From: Phaffia rhodozyma
Taxonomy: Eukaryota; Basidiomycota; Tremellomycetes; Cystofilobasidiales; Mrakiaceae
Direction of reading: 5' to 3'
NCBI GenBank assembly: GCA_014706385.1
Contig: JACGZH010000004.1
Coordinates: 248,001 to 312,000, forward strand
Length of the DNA: 64,000 nucleotides
Part shown: in pieces, positions 1 through 11,268 of the stretch
Numbering within the stretch: the stretch's first letter is position 1
Layout of the letters: each line of letters begins with the position of its first letter
The notes under the pieces: model-generated
Database searches by the model: none
Told to the model about the DNA's origin: nothing
Seen by the model: only the letters and a program-made list of their open reading frames with translations
Position numbers and translations under genes: made by a program

Positions 1-1069
1 AGCTGGAAGCTGGCCGTTCCCGCCATCTGTAAGTTTGTTCTTCTTTTGTTGCCTTTGTCTGCGTGTGCTTATGTTCTCGCATACTTACGCCTATCCTTTT
101 CTTGGATCTTGCTTATTCAAGTATATGTTGTCCAGAACAACCTGCAATACGTGGCGGCATCCCATTTGAACGTCGCTACGTTCTCGGTCCTCTACCAGAT
201 GAAGATTCTCACCACCGCTGGATTCTCAGTGACCATACTGAAGAAGCGACTTGCACAGAAACAATGGCTCGCGCTCGTCCTGCTCGCCGTTGGCGTGGGA
301 GCCGTCCAGCTTCAGAGCATCAGGGCATCTCCCTCAACCTCAACCTCAACCTCGACCTCTTCTGACAGCAAACACATGGATCCCCTCACCGGATTCCTTG
401 CCGTTCTCGCTGCCTGCTTCACCTCCGGTCTCGCCGGCGTGTACTTTGAGTTTGTCCTCAAAGGTACACAGGCAGACCTCTGGGTTCGGAACGTCCAGCT
501 TAGCTCCTTCTCTCTTATACCTGCCGTGTTCCCTATCATAATCGATCTTCTTACCACGACCTCACCTGTTCAGTTGGGACTCGCCCAGAGTTGGTTCAAC
601 AAAATGTTTGCTGGCTTCACCGGCTGGGCCTGGGCCACCATCCTCATTCAGGTTCTCGGTGGTCTCTTGACTGTGTGTTCCCTCTTCTTCTTTTTCCTCT
701 CTTTTTTCTTTTTTTCGCCCTTCGCCGTTCACAACGGTACTCATCCATCGTCCTCTTCTTCTTCTTCTTCAGGCAATGGTGATCAAATACGCAGACAATA
801 TCCTCAAAGGATTCGCCACCTCGCTCAGTATCCTTATTGCCTTTGCTGCCTCGGTCTTTTTGTTCGGGTCGGTCGTCACGCCTGGCTTCCTCTTTGGCTC
901 GGTTCTTGTGGTGAGCAGCACGGTGATGTACGCAACGAGCGAACCGATGGCGACCTCGCCTTCCGCCCAGGCCCAGTTGGACCGGAACGACTCACAAGTC
1001 GATGGAGTGTCGGATGAAGAGAGTCTTTTGGGTCAGCAGATTGAACTCGATGATAAACGGCCCCTATAG
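1..1069 (+). CDS. UDP-galactose/nucleotide-sugar transporter, C-terminal part (5' cut by window edge)
   Basis: Golgi-membrane antiporter of the SLC35A nucleotide-sugar transporter family (fungal Gms1-like UDP-galactose transporters), which exchanges cytosolic UDP-sugar for luminal UMP. Visible exons are 1-28, 122-672 and 773-1069; with introns 29-121 and 673-772 removed the frame stays open to the TAG at 1067. The join restores the family core around VVQNNLQYVAAS, followed by TYQMKIL-like FSVLYQMKIL and the later GGLLTAMVIKYADNILKGF motif, which is highly conserved in this family. Several hydrophobic helices are visible. The tail is short, acidic and hydrophilic. The N-terminal helices lie left of the window. 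The family is clear; the exact sugar substrate is inferred. Confidence 0.9.
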
Positions 1070-1956
1070 GCTTTTTACTTCTCCAATCTTTTACTTGTCT
1101 AGCCTCTGCCTTCTTTCATGCCTCTATTTTGTTTTTTTTTGGTGTTTAGAGTTATCTGCATTTCTCTCTTATTTCTTACTTATTAGAGCCGTTCATCCGC
1201 CGCCTGTGTTGTTTCCCTTCTCTCATTTGATCTTGCCCTCCTCCCTTCTCCTTGCTTCTCTCCAAATCTCCACATGTTCACCTCGCCTATCTAGTAACCC
1301 ACACTTGCTCTTGCTCTCCGTCTCTCAAAGATTATCGTTTTTCTCTTTTCTTTCCTTTCTTCTTCTTCCCTTTTCTTCTCTACCTTTCTGTCTTTGTCGT
1401 CCACTGGCTCTGGCGGGAACGATATTGATGGCGATGTCTTGATAGATTGATTTGTTTCTTCTCCTTTTCAAAAGGATTATATACCTCTCTTCCGTTCGAT
1501 CTCAAATTTATCCACTCTTTTCTTTTGTCTTGGGACGCAGGGTGTGAAGAACAGTGTTGCGTTTACGTTGTGCCATGGTGATATCTTTGCAGTCGTCGCT
1601 GAGGTTGAGAAAGGCTATCCGCTCGACTCGACTGGTTTAGGGTTCGATGGTTCCGAATCACGGATTTGCAAGCACCGACTGATCCTGACTTTTCCGCTCA
1701 CTGACTGAACGATATGGATGGTCAAGTGAATGAGTGGTTGCAGGCTGCAAGTTTCAGGCTTCATCAGAATTTTTTGGTTTTTGGTTCTTCCCCGTTCGAA
1801 TCACATATACTTTCTCCTTCCCCTTACTCCATCACCCGCTCTCCACATCCTATTCCGACAATTTGGTTTTCTATCCAAGAACGAACAATGGTCTATGTCC
1901 CTCCGTTTCCGATAAGGAGAGAAGTTGAGAAGGAGAAAGGGACAAAGAGGGTTCGC
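1070..1956. other. intergenic, convergent 3' ends
   Basis: This stretch lies between the transporter stop and the end of the eIF3m gene on the other strand. It is pyrimidine-rich at its left end (1070-1440) and has no open frame resembling a protein. A GTTCGAATC string near 1796 resembles a tRNA B box, but no cloverleaf can be folded around it. Confidence 0.6.
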
Positions 1957-3080
1957 TTAGGCGGATACCTGGGATTTAGGAGCCTCCAGCGTGTCTCCAA
2001 TCCGACGGGCTTCGCTCACGACCTCCGAGACGGATGCCAAGCTGGTTTCATCGTGATCGTTTCGTTTCGGTTCGAAGACGAGAAGGCAGATCGTACGTTG
2101 AGCTTTCGATGGAACATTCAGGGAGTAGAGGTTTGGACGAAGACGAGAGCAAAAGAAGCGACAGAAAGGAAGAAAGAACGAGACTACATACTTCTCATCC
2201 CAAGCGGCCAACTTTTGCTGCAGCGACTTCCAATCGTTCGATCCGAATTCCTCAAGGTACGCCCGCTGAACCCGAACGGTCTTGGATGGCTGGGATAGTT
2301 TCGCGGAGAGAATGTTCAATCGAATAGCTTTTGATCGACATGGATTTGAAGGGGGTTTCGGTGATTTTAGAGTTATATTCATTTTTTCAAGAAGAGGAAA
2401 AGAGGCAACATGTTAGGATCTCAAACTGTCCTTCTACCTTCCTCTCCTTCACTAATCAGACATGCACGACCCATCATCTTGATAACCAGAATAAAAAGGA
2501 AGAAGGAGAGAACGCCAGCAAATACAGAAGAGAAGGCCCTTCTGAGAGAGAGAGAGACGAGGAACAAAAAAAAGGAGAAAACGAACCATCAATGATCCAA
2601 CTCTCGACCTCGGATTCTTCCACACTCAAGACCTTGGCGATCTCGGCGTAGGTGACCACTCCGGACGAGCTAGCCGAGCACAACGAGGCGAGAGCAAGGA
2701 ACTTTGCCTTTCGCTCGGGAGACTGAGAATCAAGGTCTGATAAGAGAAAAAGAAAAAGAAAAGTCAAGAAGAAGGCGAAGGAACGGATGAGCTCTTGAGG
2801 AAAAGTTGGGAGAATTGCTTTCGTCAAAGACTCACTACTGTTGGACTGAGGGACGGTACGAGACAAAACATTGAGCAAACAAGAGTGAGCGCTGATGAAC
2901 ATGCCGGATGTACAGCCTGAGCGAAAGCAGGCTTTACCATAACTGAGACAGAGCAAGACTATCGACTGAAGGGATAGAATGAAGGCAAAGTAGAAAGAAG
3001 AAAGGATAACTCTGAGGGTACAGAATAGAATAAGACTCGGAAAATTAAGAGGAGGCCGACTGCGCGGACGACCGTGAGAA
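1957..3080 (-). pseudogene. eIF3 subunit M, C-terminal PCI/winged-helix part; N-terminal half not found
   Basis: eIF3m is a PCI-domain subunit of translation initiation factor 3. Three 3' exons are well supported on the minus strand: 2587-2736, 2192-2327 and 1957-2041. Joined in phase they encode the winged helix (ERKAKFLALASL, VTYAEIAKVL, VESWIIDAIRLNIL) and the family's C-terminal signature (VRVQRAYLEEFG, then SLQQKLAAWDENL), ending at TAA 1959-1957. Donors are GTTCGT at 2586 and GTATGT at 2191. Further upstream, weaker exon traces can be read around 2836-2900 (FISAHSCLL), 2955 (DSLALSQL) and 3037-3060 (RPPLNFP), which fit the middle of eIF3m. Nothing matching the first roughly 200 residues is visible between 3080 and the divergent BCK1 gene at 3802. 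Either the 5' part is truncated here or its exons are too diverged or short to see. I list it as a likely broken copy; it could still be an intact gene. Confidence 0.6.
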
Positions 3081-3801
3081 CAGATATTTCTAGTAGTCAT
3101 TACAAACGATGATTAGAGAATTCTCTAATAGTTTTCTCTTTCGGTCATCACAATCCCGGTAACCTTCTATCATTTTCTCTTGCCTGCCTTCCATCGTTCA
3201 CACAGGTCACAGTCTGGTGAGAACTCGAGAAGGAAAAAGAGAAGAACGAACAGAGAAGGCCCACCCTCTCGGTCGACAGGAGACCGTCTGTGGGAGATCT
3301 GTGCAACAGGAATCATATACCCAGCTCGGTAAAGCCGTCAGTGTCGCTCTATATCGCTTCGTTTCAAGGGTGTGTTACCTTCCTTTTCTTCAATCGGAGT
3401 CTCGTCATCTCGTATGGATCGTCCGATCAGAATGAGGAAACAACCCCAATTGTATCTTGTTTGAACGCAGCCTCAGAAACAGTAATGGAGTACTGAATAT
3501 GACGTCTTGAATCATTTGTCGATGTCCAGGATCCGGTCATCTCTCTGACCCTACAGCCGGTCTTATCGAGATCCCTTCCTTTCTTCCCTATCCCCTCTCT
3601 CGCCCGTTCCCTCGCTACGGTTGAGCGTTCTTCCCGACAGAGAGTACCACTCGATCGATCTGCTCTCGGGTCGCTGGCCTCCTGTGTCTCGTCTAGGTGT
3701 CGTTCGTAGACGGCTTGTCCTTCGGACATATCCTTCTGACATATCTTTCTGACACATCCTTCTCCTCTCTTTAGTCTTAATCTCTCCCGTCTGCTGTAGT
3801 C
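3081..3801. promoter_or_regulatory. upstream region and 5' leader of the BCK1-type gene
   Basis: No protein-like open frame on either strand. From about 3540 to 3800 the plus strand is C/T-rich (runs of tctc, ccttct), the usual look of a fungal core promoter and 5' leader just before the ATG at 3802. Confidence 0.5.
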
Positions 3802-6800
3802 ATGGCGTTCTCTCAGCAGAGTTCTTCTCAACAACCCCCAGCATCATCTGGCTCCGCTCTCCTAGCTCGGTCGCGACAGGCAATGCCCCGTCGACCACAG
3901 AAGGGACTGAAGCTACGGATAGCAAACCCAGACGGATCGGACGAAGACCAAGATCACACGATAGGTCCCAAACGCGAAGAACTGCCTGTGCATAATCCTA
4001 CTCCTGTCAACACTCCTCAAGATGGTCTGTCGTCCGGTCTTCCACCGCCGCCTCCGCCGCCGCCTCCGGTGTTGCTCTCCCATCATCAGTATCAGCCGGC
4101 ATTCAACTATCCATACCCTCATAACTACTATCCAGTCTCACCGTTGTACCATCCGGTTCTCTCCAGAGCTCACACCTCGCCTGACGGCTATATCTCGCCC
4201 GTCAGTACAACCGAGCAAACATCGTTTCCCCATCGAGGAGCGACCGCTCCGTTTAGCAGTCAGCATTCCATGCTCTCACCAATAACAACATCCCATCTCT
4301 CCGACGGCTACCGTGGCGGAGGGAGTAGCGATTACTCATCCAACTCATCCAAACCTACGACTCCTGCCACAGGTCTTTCTCCGCCTCCGCCGCCGCCTCC
4401 ACCACCTCCGCCGCCGGTTCCGCCGCTGCCTAAAGAGTATCGATCTCAAACTCATCAACCTCAGCATCCACAGCAACCTACATCGCCATCCTTGCTTACC
4501 GTACCAGACCGAACACCTCCTACTTCCAGCTTGAAAAATCTTCCTGTAATCTCTCCTTCATCTCCCCTGTCGCTTATCTTTCCTCAAAATCATATTCCGC
4601 CTGTGTCTGATACGAGCGTCACCTCTCCGGTCGACGCCGTGATATCGGGGAGCACAAAGAATAGATTAGATGACTCAACAGAACCCGAGAGTGTTCAGGA
4701 GAACGTCAAGTCGCTTGGTCTGGAGCTGACCGGCAACCTGGCTGAGATCGAGGTCAGTCTTAGAATATCGAACAATATAAATACGGGTTGGCTTTCTTCT
4801 GTTCATTGACGCGTTGCTCTTCCGAGCATGTCCTTTTCTCTTAGCGTGCGCCCCTGGGCAAAGTGCATCTGTACGTAACCATGGACGGTTCCAAGTTTGC
4901 GATGGCCGACGTGTCAGGAAGTAGGTCGGCTGCAGCAGTGCGCGACAGAGTATTCACTGCAGTAAGTAGGGACTTTCTCCATTTCGCCAAGTCTTTGTTT
5001 GTCCAACAACAACGTATTTGTAAAAACAATGATAATAAATCGATCACCGTGTTGACATGGCTGACACGTTCTCTTCTGATCCTCGCCTCCAAAGCTCGAG
5101 GTACGAGATGACGAGCAGGCTTCTTTCACCCTCTATCGCCATCAGATGGGAGCTGGCGCACCCTCATCCTTGGACTCGCCACCTCTGGACGACCGATCCC
5201 TTTTCGGCTATTGCTCCTCAGAGCCCTACGGAATCCTTGGACTCTTGGCCGTCCAAACGTCGTTCGAAACCTCTCAGCCATCTATACCTTTGATCCCTCC
5301 GCCTGCGCCCATTTCTTCCTCTCCCGATAGCAGTCAAAAAAGTCGAGCTTCTATCGACAGCAGATTCCAATGTGCCCTCGAGCCAAGGGCTCGATCAGAG
5401 ACGACCAGCAGCACATCTGAGGCGTATGATATTGGCGTGAGTCCTAGTCAGCGGGAGGGTGGAACCGTTGGTGAACCAAGAAGACGTCGGATGCCCCGTG
5501 CTCCGTCTGAGACCTCTAATTCAGAGAGGGATTCCGTGTTGAGCGATAGAGCAGCTTTGGGAGGGGCGACCAAGCTTTCCCGAAAACCTCATGCTAGGCG
5601 ACCTTCCCATGCCAACAGCGGCAGTGGTGGTGGCCGAACACCCTCAATCGGTTCCATTCAACAATCATCGTCGTCCTCATATCTCACAGAGACAGCAGGC
5701 TCACTGTCCTCGTCTCCTCCTACCACAACCCTTTCACTCGCAACCGAAAACTTGGTGGGAACTCCTCGAAAGTCATCCATGCCCATGTCCAGACCTCAAG
5801 AATTCTCTCCGTCTCTCAGTCGAACGTCAACCTATCCTTCCAGTTCTTCTCACATTGATCCGGGCTCAGGCGCCCACTCGGTTGTCTTATCACCGGACTT
5901 AGCGACGTCTCCCACATCTTCATATAACTCTTGGAGTCGATCCAGACCGCTCTCGATCGCTTCGGTCGAAGAAGAAGGTTTCTTGCCGTATGATCAGCCA
6001 GAGCCCGAGCAACCTGTCTCTGTCGGTGTAGTGGCAACTCTTTCATCTCCAAATCCTGCACAGAACAAGACAGTCGAAGAATTAGCAACAGAAGATGAGC
6101 AGCAGGAAGCTGCCGAGAGATTCGCACGTCTATGGGAGATTGAAGAAAGAGAGGCAGAGGAGGAACGGTTGGCAGCAGAGATGCTGGCTTTACAATGGGA
6201 ACGAGAGGAAGAAGAGAGGAGAAAGATCCAGAACGAATTCGATTACGAGGTGGCTATGAGAGAACAGAGGAAAGAACAGCAGAGGTATCATGTAAGTCTC
6301 TCTGCTACTTCGAGCGTTGGTGTGCAAATATAGCTTGATGAATGCTGACCTCGTTCTTTGTTCTCCATCTGGAATGGTTCTCATAGGCCGATCGTCAAAG
6401 AGAGGAGCAAGAGCAAGCATTTCAAGCGCAACTACAGCAACTACAACTCCAGCAACAACAGCAAAGTGTCCGACAACAGCGCCAGCAGGACCGATATCCT
6501 ACTCGAGATGGCCAGACCACGCGCGGTCTTCCTGTTGTAGATGATTTTGGAGAGTGGGGGAGACGTCCTTCTGGTGGGAATATCATTTCAAATCGTAGTC
6601 TTCCAGTTGGACGGGCAGGAACATCAGTTAATAGCTCTGCATCGAGAGTCAACGCAATAGATCCTCGATCGGCTACTACGGTCGGCCACCGTCGACCTGA
6701 TGCCTTCTTGCACGAACAAGAACGTCATCCGCAACATATCTCATATCAATCGCCTTCCTCAGGTTATGTACCTCGAACTGTTTCTCAAGAAACGGCAGCG

Positions 6801-9800
6801 AGAAGGATACAACCAAGATCTTACAACCCAAACGTAGTGTCTTCGGTTTATCCTGTGGTCTCACCTCCTGGCGGGTCTCTAGCCGTCCGGCCATCTTACC
6901 TTCATCAACCACAACAACCACCCAACCCATCATCCGACATGCGTCGTGGAACCACCGGGCCCAACCAGCCGGTGCAAAGCCAGACAGGGTCGTTCTTGCC
7001 AATAGACAGATCGGTCCCATCAGCTAGAAGTAATCCAAACTTGAGAGGGCGATATGTTCAGCCTCCTTTGACATCTCAACGGCCTGGATTCCATCATCCG
7101 TCTAATAACAGCAGTCAATTTCTTCGGGCAGAAACCACGTCAGGATATAATTCTGTCTCCAACACGGGCACTCGTGCGGGTCCTGCCGACCAGCAACTTC
7201 CTCCTTTCCTTCCTGGCGGACTTCATCGAGGATCTCATCCTTCTTATCAGGACTTGAACCAGATCGCTCATACGACCCACTCTATACATTCCCCTCCGAC
7301 ACCTCCTTATCTATCTCTGCATCCTCACCATGTTTCCCCAGTTGCCCATCAAGGACTTCAGCCAACTGGAAGCCGACCCTCCGGTCCATCTCCGGCGTAT
7401 GAACCTCAAGCGGTGTTTGAATCATCTCAACGCAACCCATCCCCGATTCGAAGTTCTTTTCCTGCTGATCGACATATTATCCCCGGACCGAATGCGCCTG
7501 TTCGTCCATTTGGTGGAGAACGGCAACCGTCTCCTCGTCCAAACACGATGTTTGACCTCTCACAAGTGGCTTCATCTACTTCTCTTCCACGTCGTCCGTC
7601 TAGCCATCACGAAACTCCGACGGATTCTCCTAGGGCCGATCAAACAGAGTTCAATATTTCCAGCGTCTCCCAATTGAGAAGACCTTCGGAACCGTCGATC
7701 TACTATCAGACTGGCTCAATGTCTGAATTGAATCGACCGGCGACTTACGACCCGGCACGGCCGTCGCACACTCGAATCACCTCCGCACCTTTACCTGCAT
7801 CTTATTCTCCTCCGGCAGAGTCGGCCTACGATGGAATAATGGAAAATAGAGCTATCATCCATACACCTCCAAAATCTCGAGATGAGAGGCAACATCTCAA
7901 ACGATCCGAGTCCACAGCTTCATCGTCTATGGATACCGATGAGGCAGACACCGGTCATAGTGTGTTTGCTGATCTGTCGGCTGGACACCTGGCCGCTGAA
8001 GAATCTTCAGGCAGTGACGAAGACGAGCAGGAGGAGGACGACGACGATGACGAAGACGGAGCGACGAATTTGCTATTCCTGCCCAAGAAACCTCCGAACG
8101 TTTCCTCACATCCAAAACCTAATACAACTCATCCAGGGATCACTAGCCACCCGTCTTATAGGTCTGACTTTGATTCTGCGGAGGACGAAGGTGGTTCTAC
8201 ACTCACTCACACTTCCCGGACGTTACATGGCCATACAGGATGGTACCCGGATTCTGACGATGGAAATCATACCCTTCAACGAACTAGAATGGACAATCGA
8301 TCCCTCCCTCCGATTGTTACTGATAGCAGTAGCAAAAATGGTGGAGGCAACAGCATGGATGATGGGGCCTCTCAAAACCTTCCGACTGCTACGTCTCTTC
8401 CTCTGTCGTCTCGGTCAGACAAAGAGGCTGCTAGTTCGCTCGAGCGATCCGAGGAGGAAACGAATGAGCTGGAAAGCCCGTATAAATCTCCAGGCGTCAA
8501 TCTCGTCCGTCGAAAGACAGTGTTCGCTCAGAACGCTGATCAACAATGGGCCTTCCGACCAACGCCCGAGCAAATGGTTCAACAGCTTGACAAGTTCTTC
8601 CCAAGAGTGAATCTCGAGGCTGAGGTGATCGACACCGCAGGACAGACCGCTCTGCCATCCTCTAAAGTGTCTGCTGCTCCGTCTGGAACCAAACTCAAAC
8701 ACAGACAGTCGATTCGTCGGGTCGTTGAGAATCGAACAAACGGTCTCCAGAAACCGACCGCGTCAAACCTAGCCGATTCTGGGGTGTCGGTCATCAGGCG
8801 AAGAAGCACGAGAATGTGGGGAAGTAAGGTGGAAGAGGTCACGCCAGAAAAGCTTAAGGCAGTGGTTTCCTCGACCTTCCAGGAAGAACCTACTGAATCA
8901 AACTCTCAACCTGGTACGTCTAATTTCGTTTTCTCTTTTTTTATATGAACAGAATATAGTGAAGATGTGGAAGACTGATCTGTCATATGTCGTCATTAGT
9001 GGCTACGTTCAAATGGGTAAAGGGCGAACTGATCGGTAAAGGAGCAGTAAGTATCAGCTTTCTGTCGTATTTAAGTTTGATATCTGCACTGACCTATTTT
9101 CAACACTCCCCTCAAGTATGGACGTGTGTACCTGGGTCTCAACGCCACGACGGGCGAGATGATAGCCGTCAAACAAGTAGAGCTGCCTACAACGGCCTCT
9201 GATTTGAATGACGTTCGTCAAGCTCAAATCATCGCCGCGCTCAAGTCTGAGATCCAACTTCTTAAAGATTTAGATCATCCAAACGTTGTTCAATATCTAG
9301 GTTCGTTCTCTACTGTTTCACTGTCATAATCACCATCATCATTATTTCGAACGTCCTAATGCCGAACTAAATGTTTGTTGTCTACTCCTCAGGTTGCGAA
9401 GAATCAGAGGATTTTATTTCGATCTTCCTTGAATACGTTCCTGGAGGTAAGTCAATTTCAGTTCTACAGTATCATGATTGATGTTATTAATCGTTTCCCT
9501 TGTTTTGTCCATACTTAGGATCATTGGGAAGTGTCTTCCGAAAATATGGTAAATTGGAAGAGGGTGAAGTCCGTTGGTTCTCACGGCAGATTGTGGAAGG
9601 GTTAGCATACTTGCATAGTAGAAACATTTTGCATCGAGTGAGTGGTTTGATGGTTCGTTTGTCGACATGAGGAGCAAGATGGCTTATTTCCGACTTTGGT
9701 TTGAATTACTTCCTTAGGATCTCAAAGGAGACAATATCCTGGTAGATCCTTATACAAACGGAATCTGCAAGATCTCTGACCTTGGCATATCCAAACAGAG

Positions 9801-10502
9801 TAGTATGTTTATATCTCGATTTGGTTTCACACAGATAGTCCTCCGAAGACGTAGCTCACAAGTTTTTTTTCCGTGTCGTACAGCCGACGCTTACCATACT
9901 GATGACGCAACAATGATGACCGGTTCCGTCTATTGTACGTACAACATCTCGATATATTTGATCGTTATGTCAGAATTTTAGTTTCTTATCATGTAAGCTG
10001 TGGACGTTTCGTATTGTGTTTTAATCAGGGATGGCACCTGAGGTTGTGAACAACCAAGGTCGAGGATATAATGCCAAAGTAGACATCTGGTCTTTAGGCT
10101 GCGTGATTCTGGAGATGCTCTGTGGAGAGCGCCCATGGCAGGGCTTGGAGCAGATGGCAATCATGTTCAAAGTGAGCTTCACTGTTCTTTCCCTTTACCT
10201 GGCTTTCCTTCCCTGTTTCTTTCTGCAGCTCCTCACCATCATGGAATTTACCGCTATTCTAGCTGGGAACTGGAAATCGTCCACCGATCCCGGCGGCCGT
10301 CATGCTTTCTGCTTCGGCCGCAGACTTCTTAAATAACTGTACGTTCGCGATCAAGCAGGAAGAACGACCATCGGCTGCGGAAGCTCTCAAACATGAGTTT
10401 CTTCAACTGGACCCCAACTGGACGTGGGAGCGGGACTCGGAGCTGGCTAAAAAAGTCCTACTTGGTTGGGGACGATCCGAGGCGAGAAGGAAGAAGAAGT
10501 GA
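3802..10502 (+). CDS. BCK1: MAP kinase kinase kinase of the cell-wall-integrity pathway, BCK1-type
   Basis: Cytosolic serine/threonine kinase expected to act between protein kinase C and the MEK of the cell-wall-integrity cascade. Twelve exons: 3802-4752, 4845-4961, 5095-6291, 6387-8913, 9000-9046, 9117-9300, 9393-9446, 9519-9637, 9718-9802, 9884-9934, 10029-10171, 10263-10502. They sum to 1,904 codons plus stop. The N-terminal 1,590 residues are low-complexity: polyproline blocks (about 75-90 and 190-210), a Ras-binding-like ubiquitin-fold segment at about 320-400 (KVHLYVTMDG, RDRVFTALEVRDD), a charged/Gln-rich coiled coil (about 690-790), and an acidic run near 8020. The kinase domain occupies about 1600-1890: GKGAYGRVYLGLN, catalytic lysine near 1632 in IAVKQ, ILHRDLKGDN, YWMAPEVV. 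The usual DFG reads DLG (SDLGISKQ). C-terminal tail is basic. The kinase resembles Bck1 more than Ste11 or Ssk2; no SAM domain is seen. The symbol is by family resemblance. Confidence 0.92.
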
Positions 10503-11268
10503 TGCGCGTAGTCTAGAGTTGGGTCTCATTTTCTTCTGCATCTCTGTTATTTGTCTTTCTTTTCTTCTCTTCTCTTCTTTTCCTTTTCTCTGTTATGTCT
10601 TGCTTGCGTAGGGATTTTATTCTGGTTCCCCTCCTTCTTTAAATTCATCTTTTAATGCCATTCCTCCCATGTTTATTAACTTATCTCTTTCCCGTCAAGA
10701 CATCTTCTCACGAATACATGATTAATTATGTATGTAACACCGCGACGTTCTCCAGCCCTCTTCCATCTATCTTCCTCCTCTTTATACGACCCTTTTATTA
10801 TACCTGTTGATATACTGCCTCCTAATATGAGAATGTTTGTGGAGACTACGACTGAATCATCGAAACCATGATGGTTGACATCATAACATATGTTTCATCC
10901 GAGATCTTTTCATTAGAGTTTTCAATTTCTTGTAGGGTTGTCACCTGCGGCAGCCGTGACTACCATAACATTGTCCCCTATCAACATCGCCATCACCATC
11001 ACTGTTACCCACATAGAAACCCTCTGCTCAACTCGATAGGTTGGTATGCTCGTTACAGATTCAACAGTCTGCTTCGTGTCTGTTGATCAGATGTGTTTCT
11101 TTCTTTAGCCGTTCCCTGCCCTCATCCGTGCAAAGGACCGTCTTGTTCCGAGCGCGAAACCGGCCTCGTTCATCCAACCGTCCCGTTGTTTATTACAACT
11201 AAGCATCAACCAAGCAGATTTATTCATCAGCCCAGCCACTCAACTCTGTTCTCCGCACAACCACAATC
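10503..11268. other. intergenic, tandem genes
   Basis: No gene seen. The left part is T-rich 3' flank of the MAPKKK gene. The right part, about 11090-11260, is C-rich leader-like sequence before the RhoGAP ATG. Confidence 0.55.

Noticed and set aside
1720..1815. tRNA gene suggested by a GTTCGAATC B-box-like string
   Set aside because: No matching A box and no acceptor, D or anticodon stems can be drawn.
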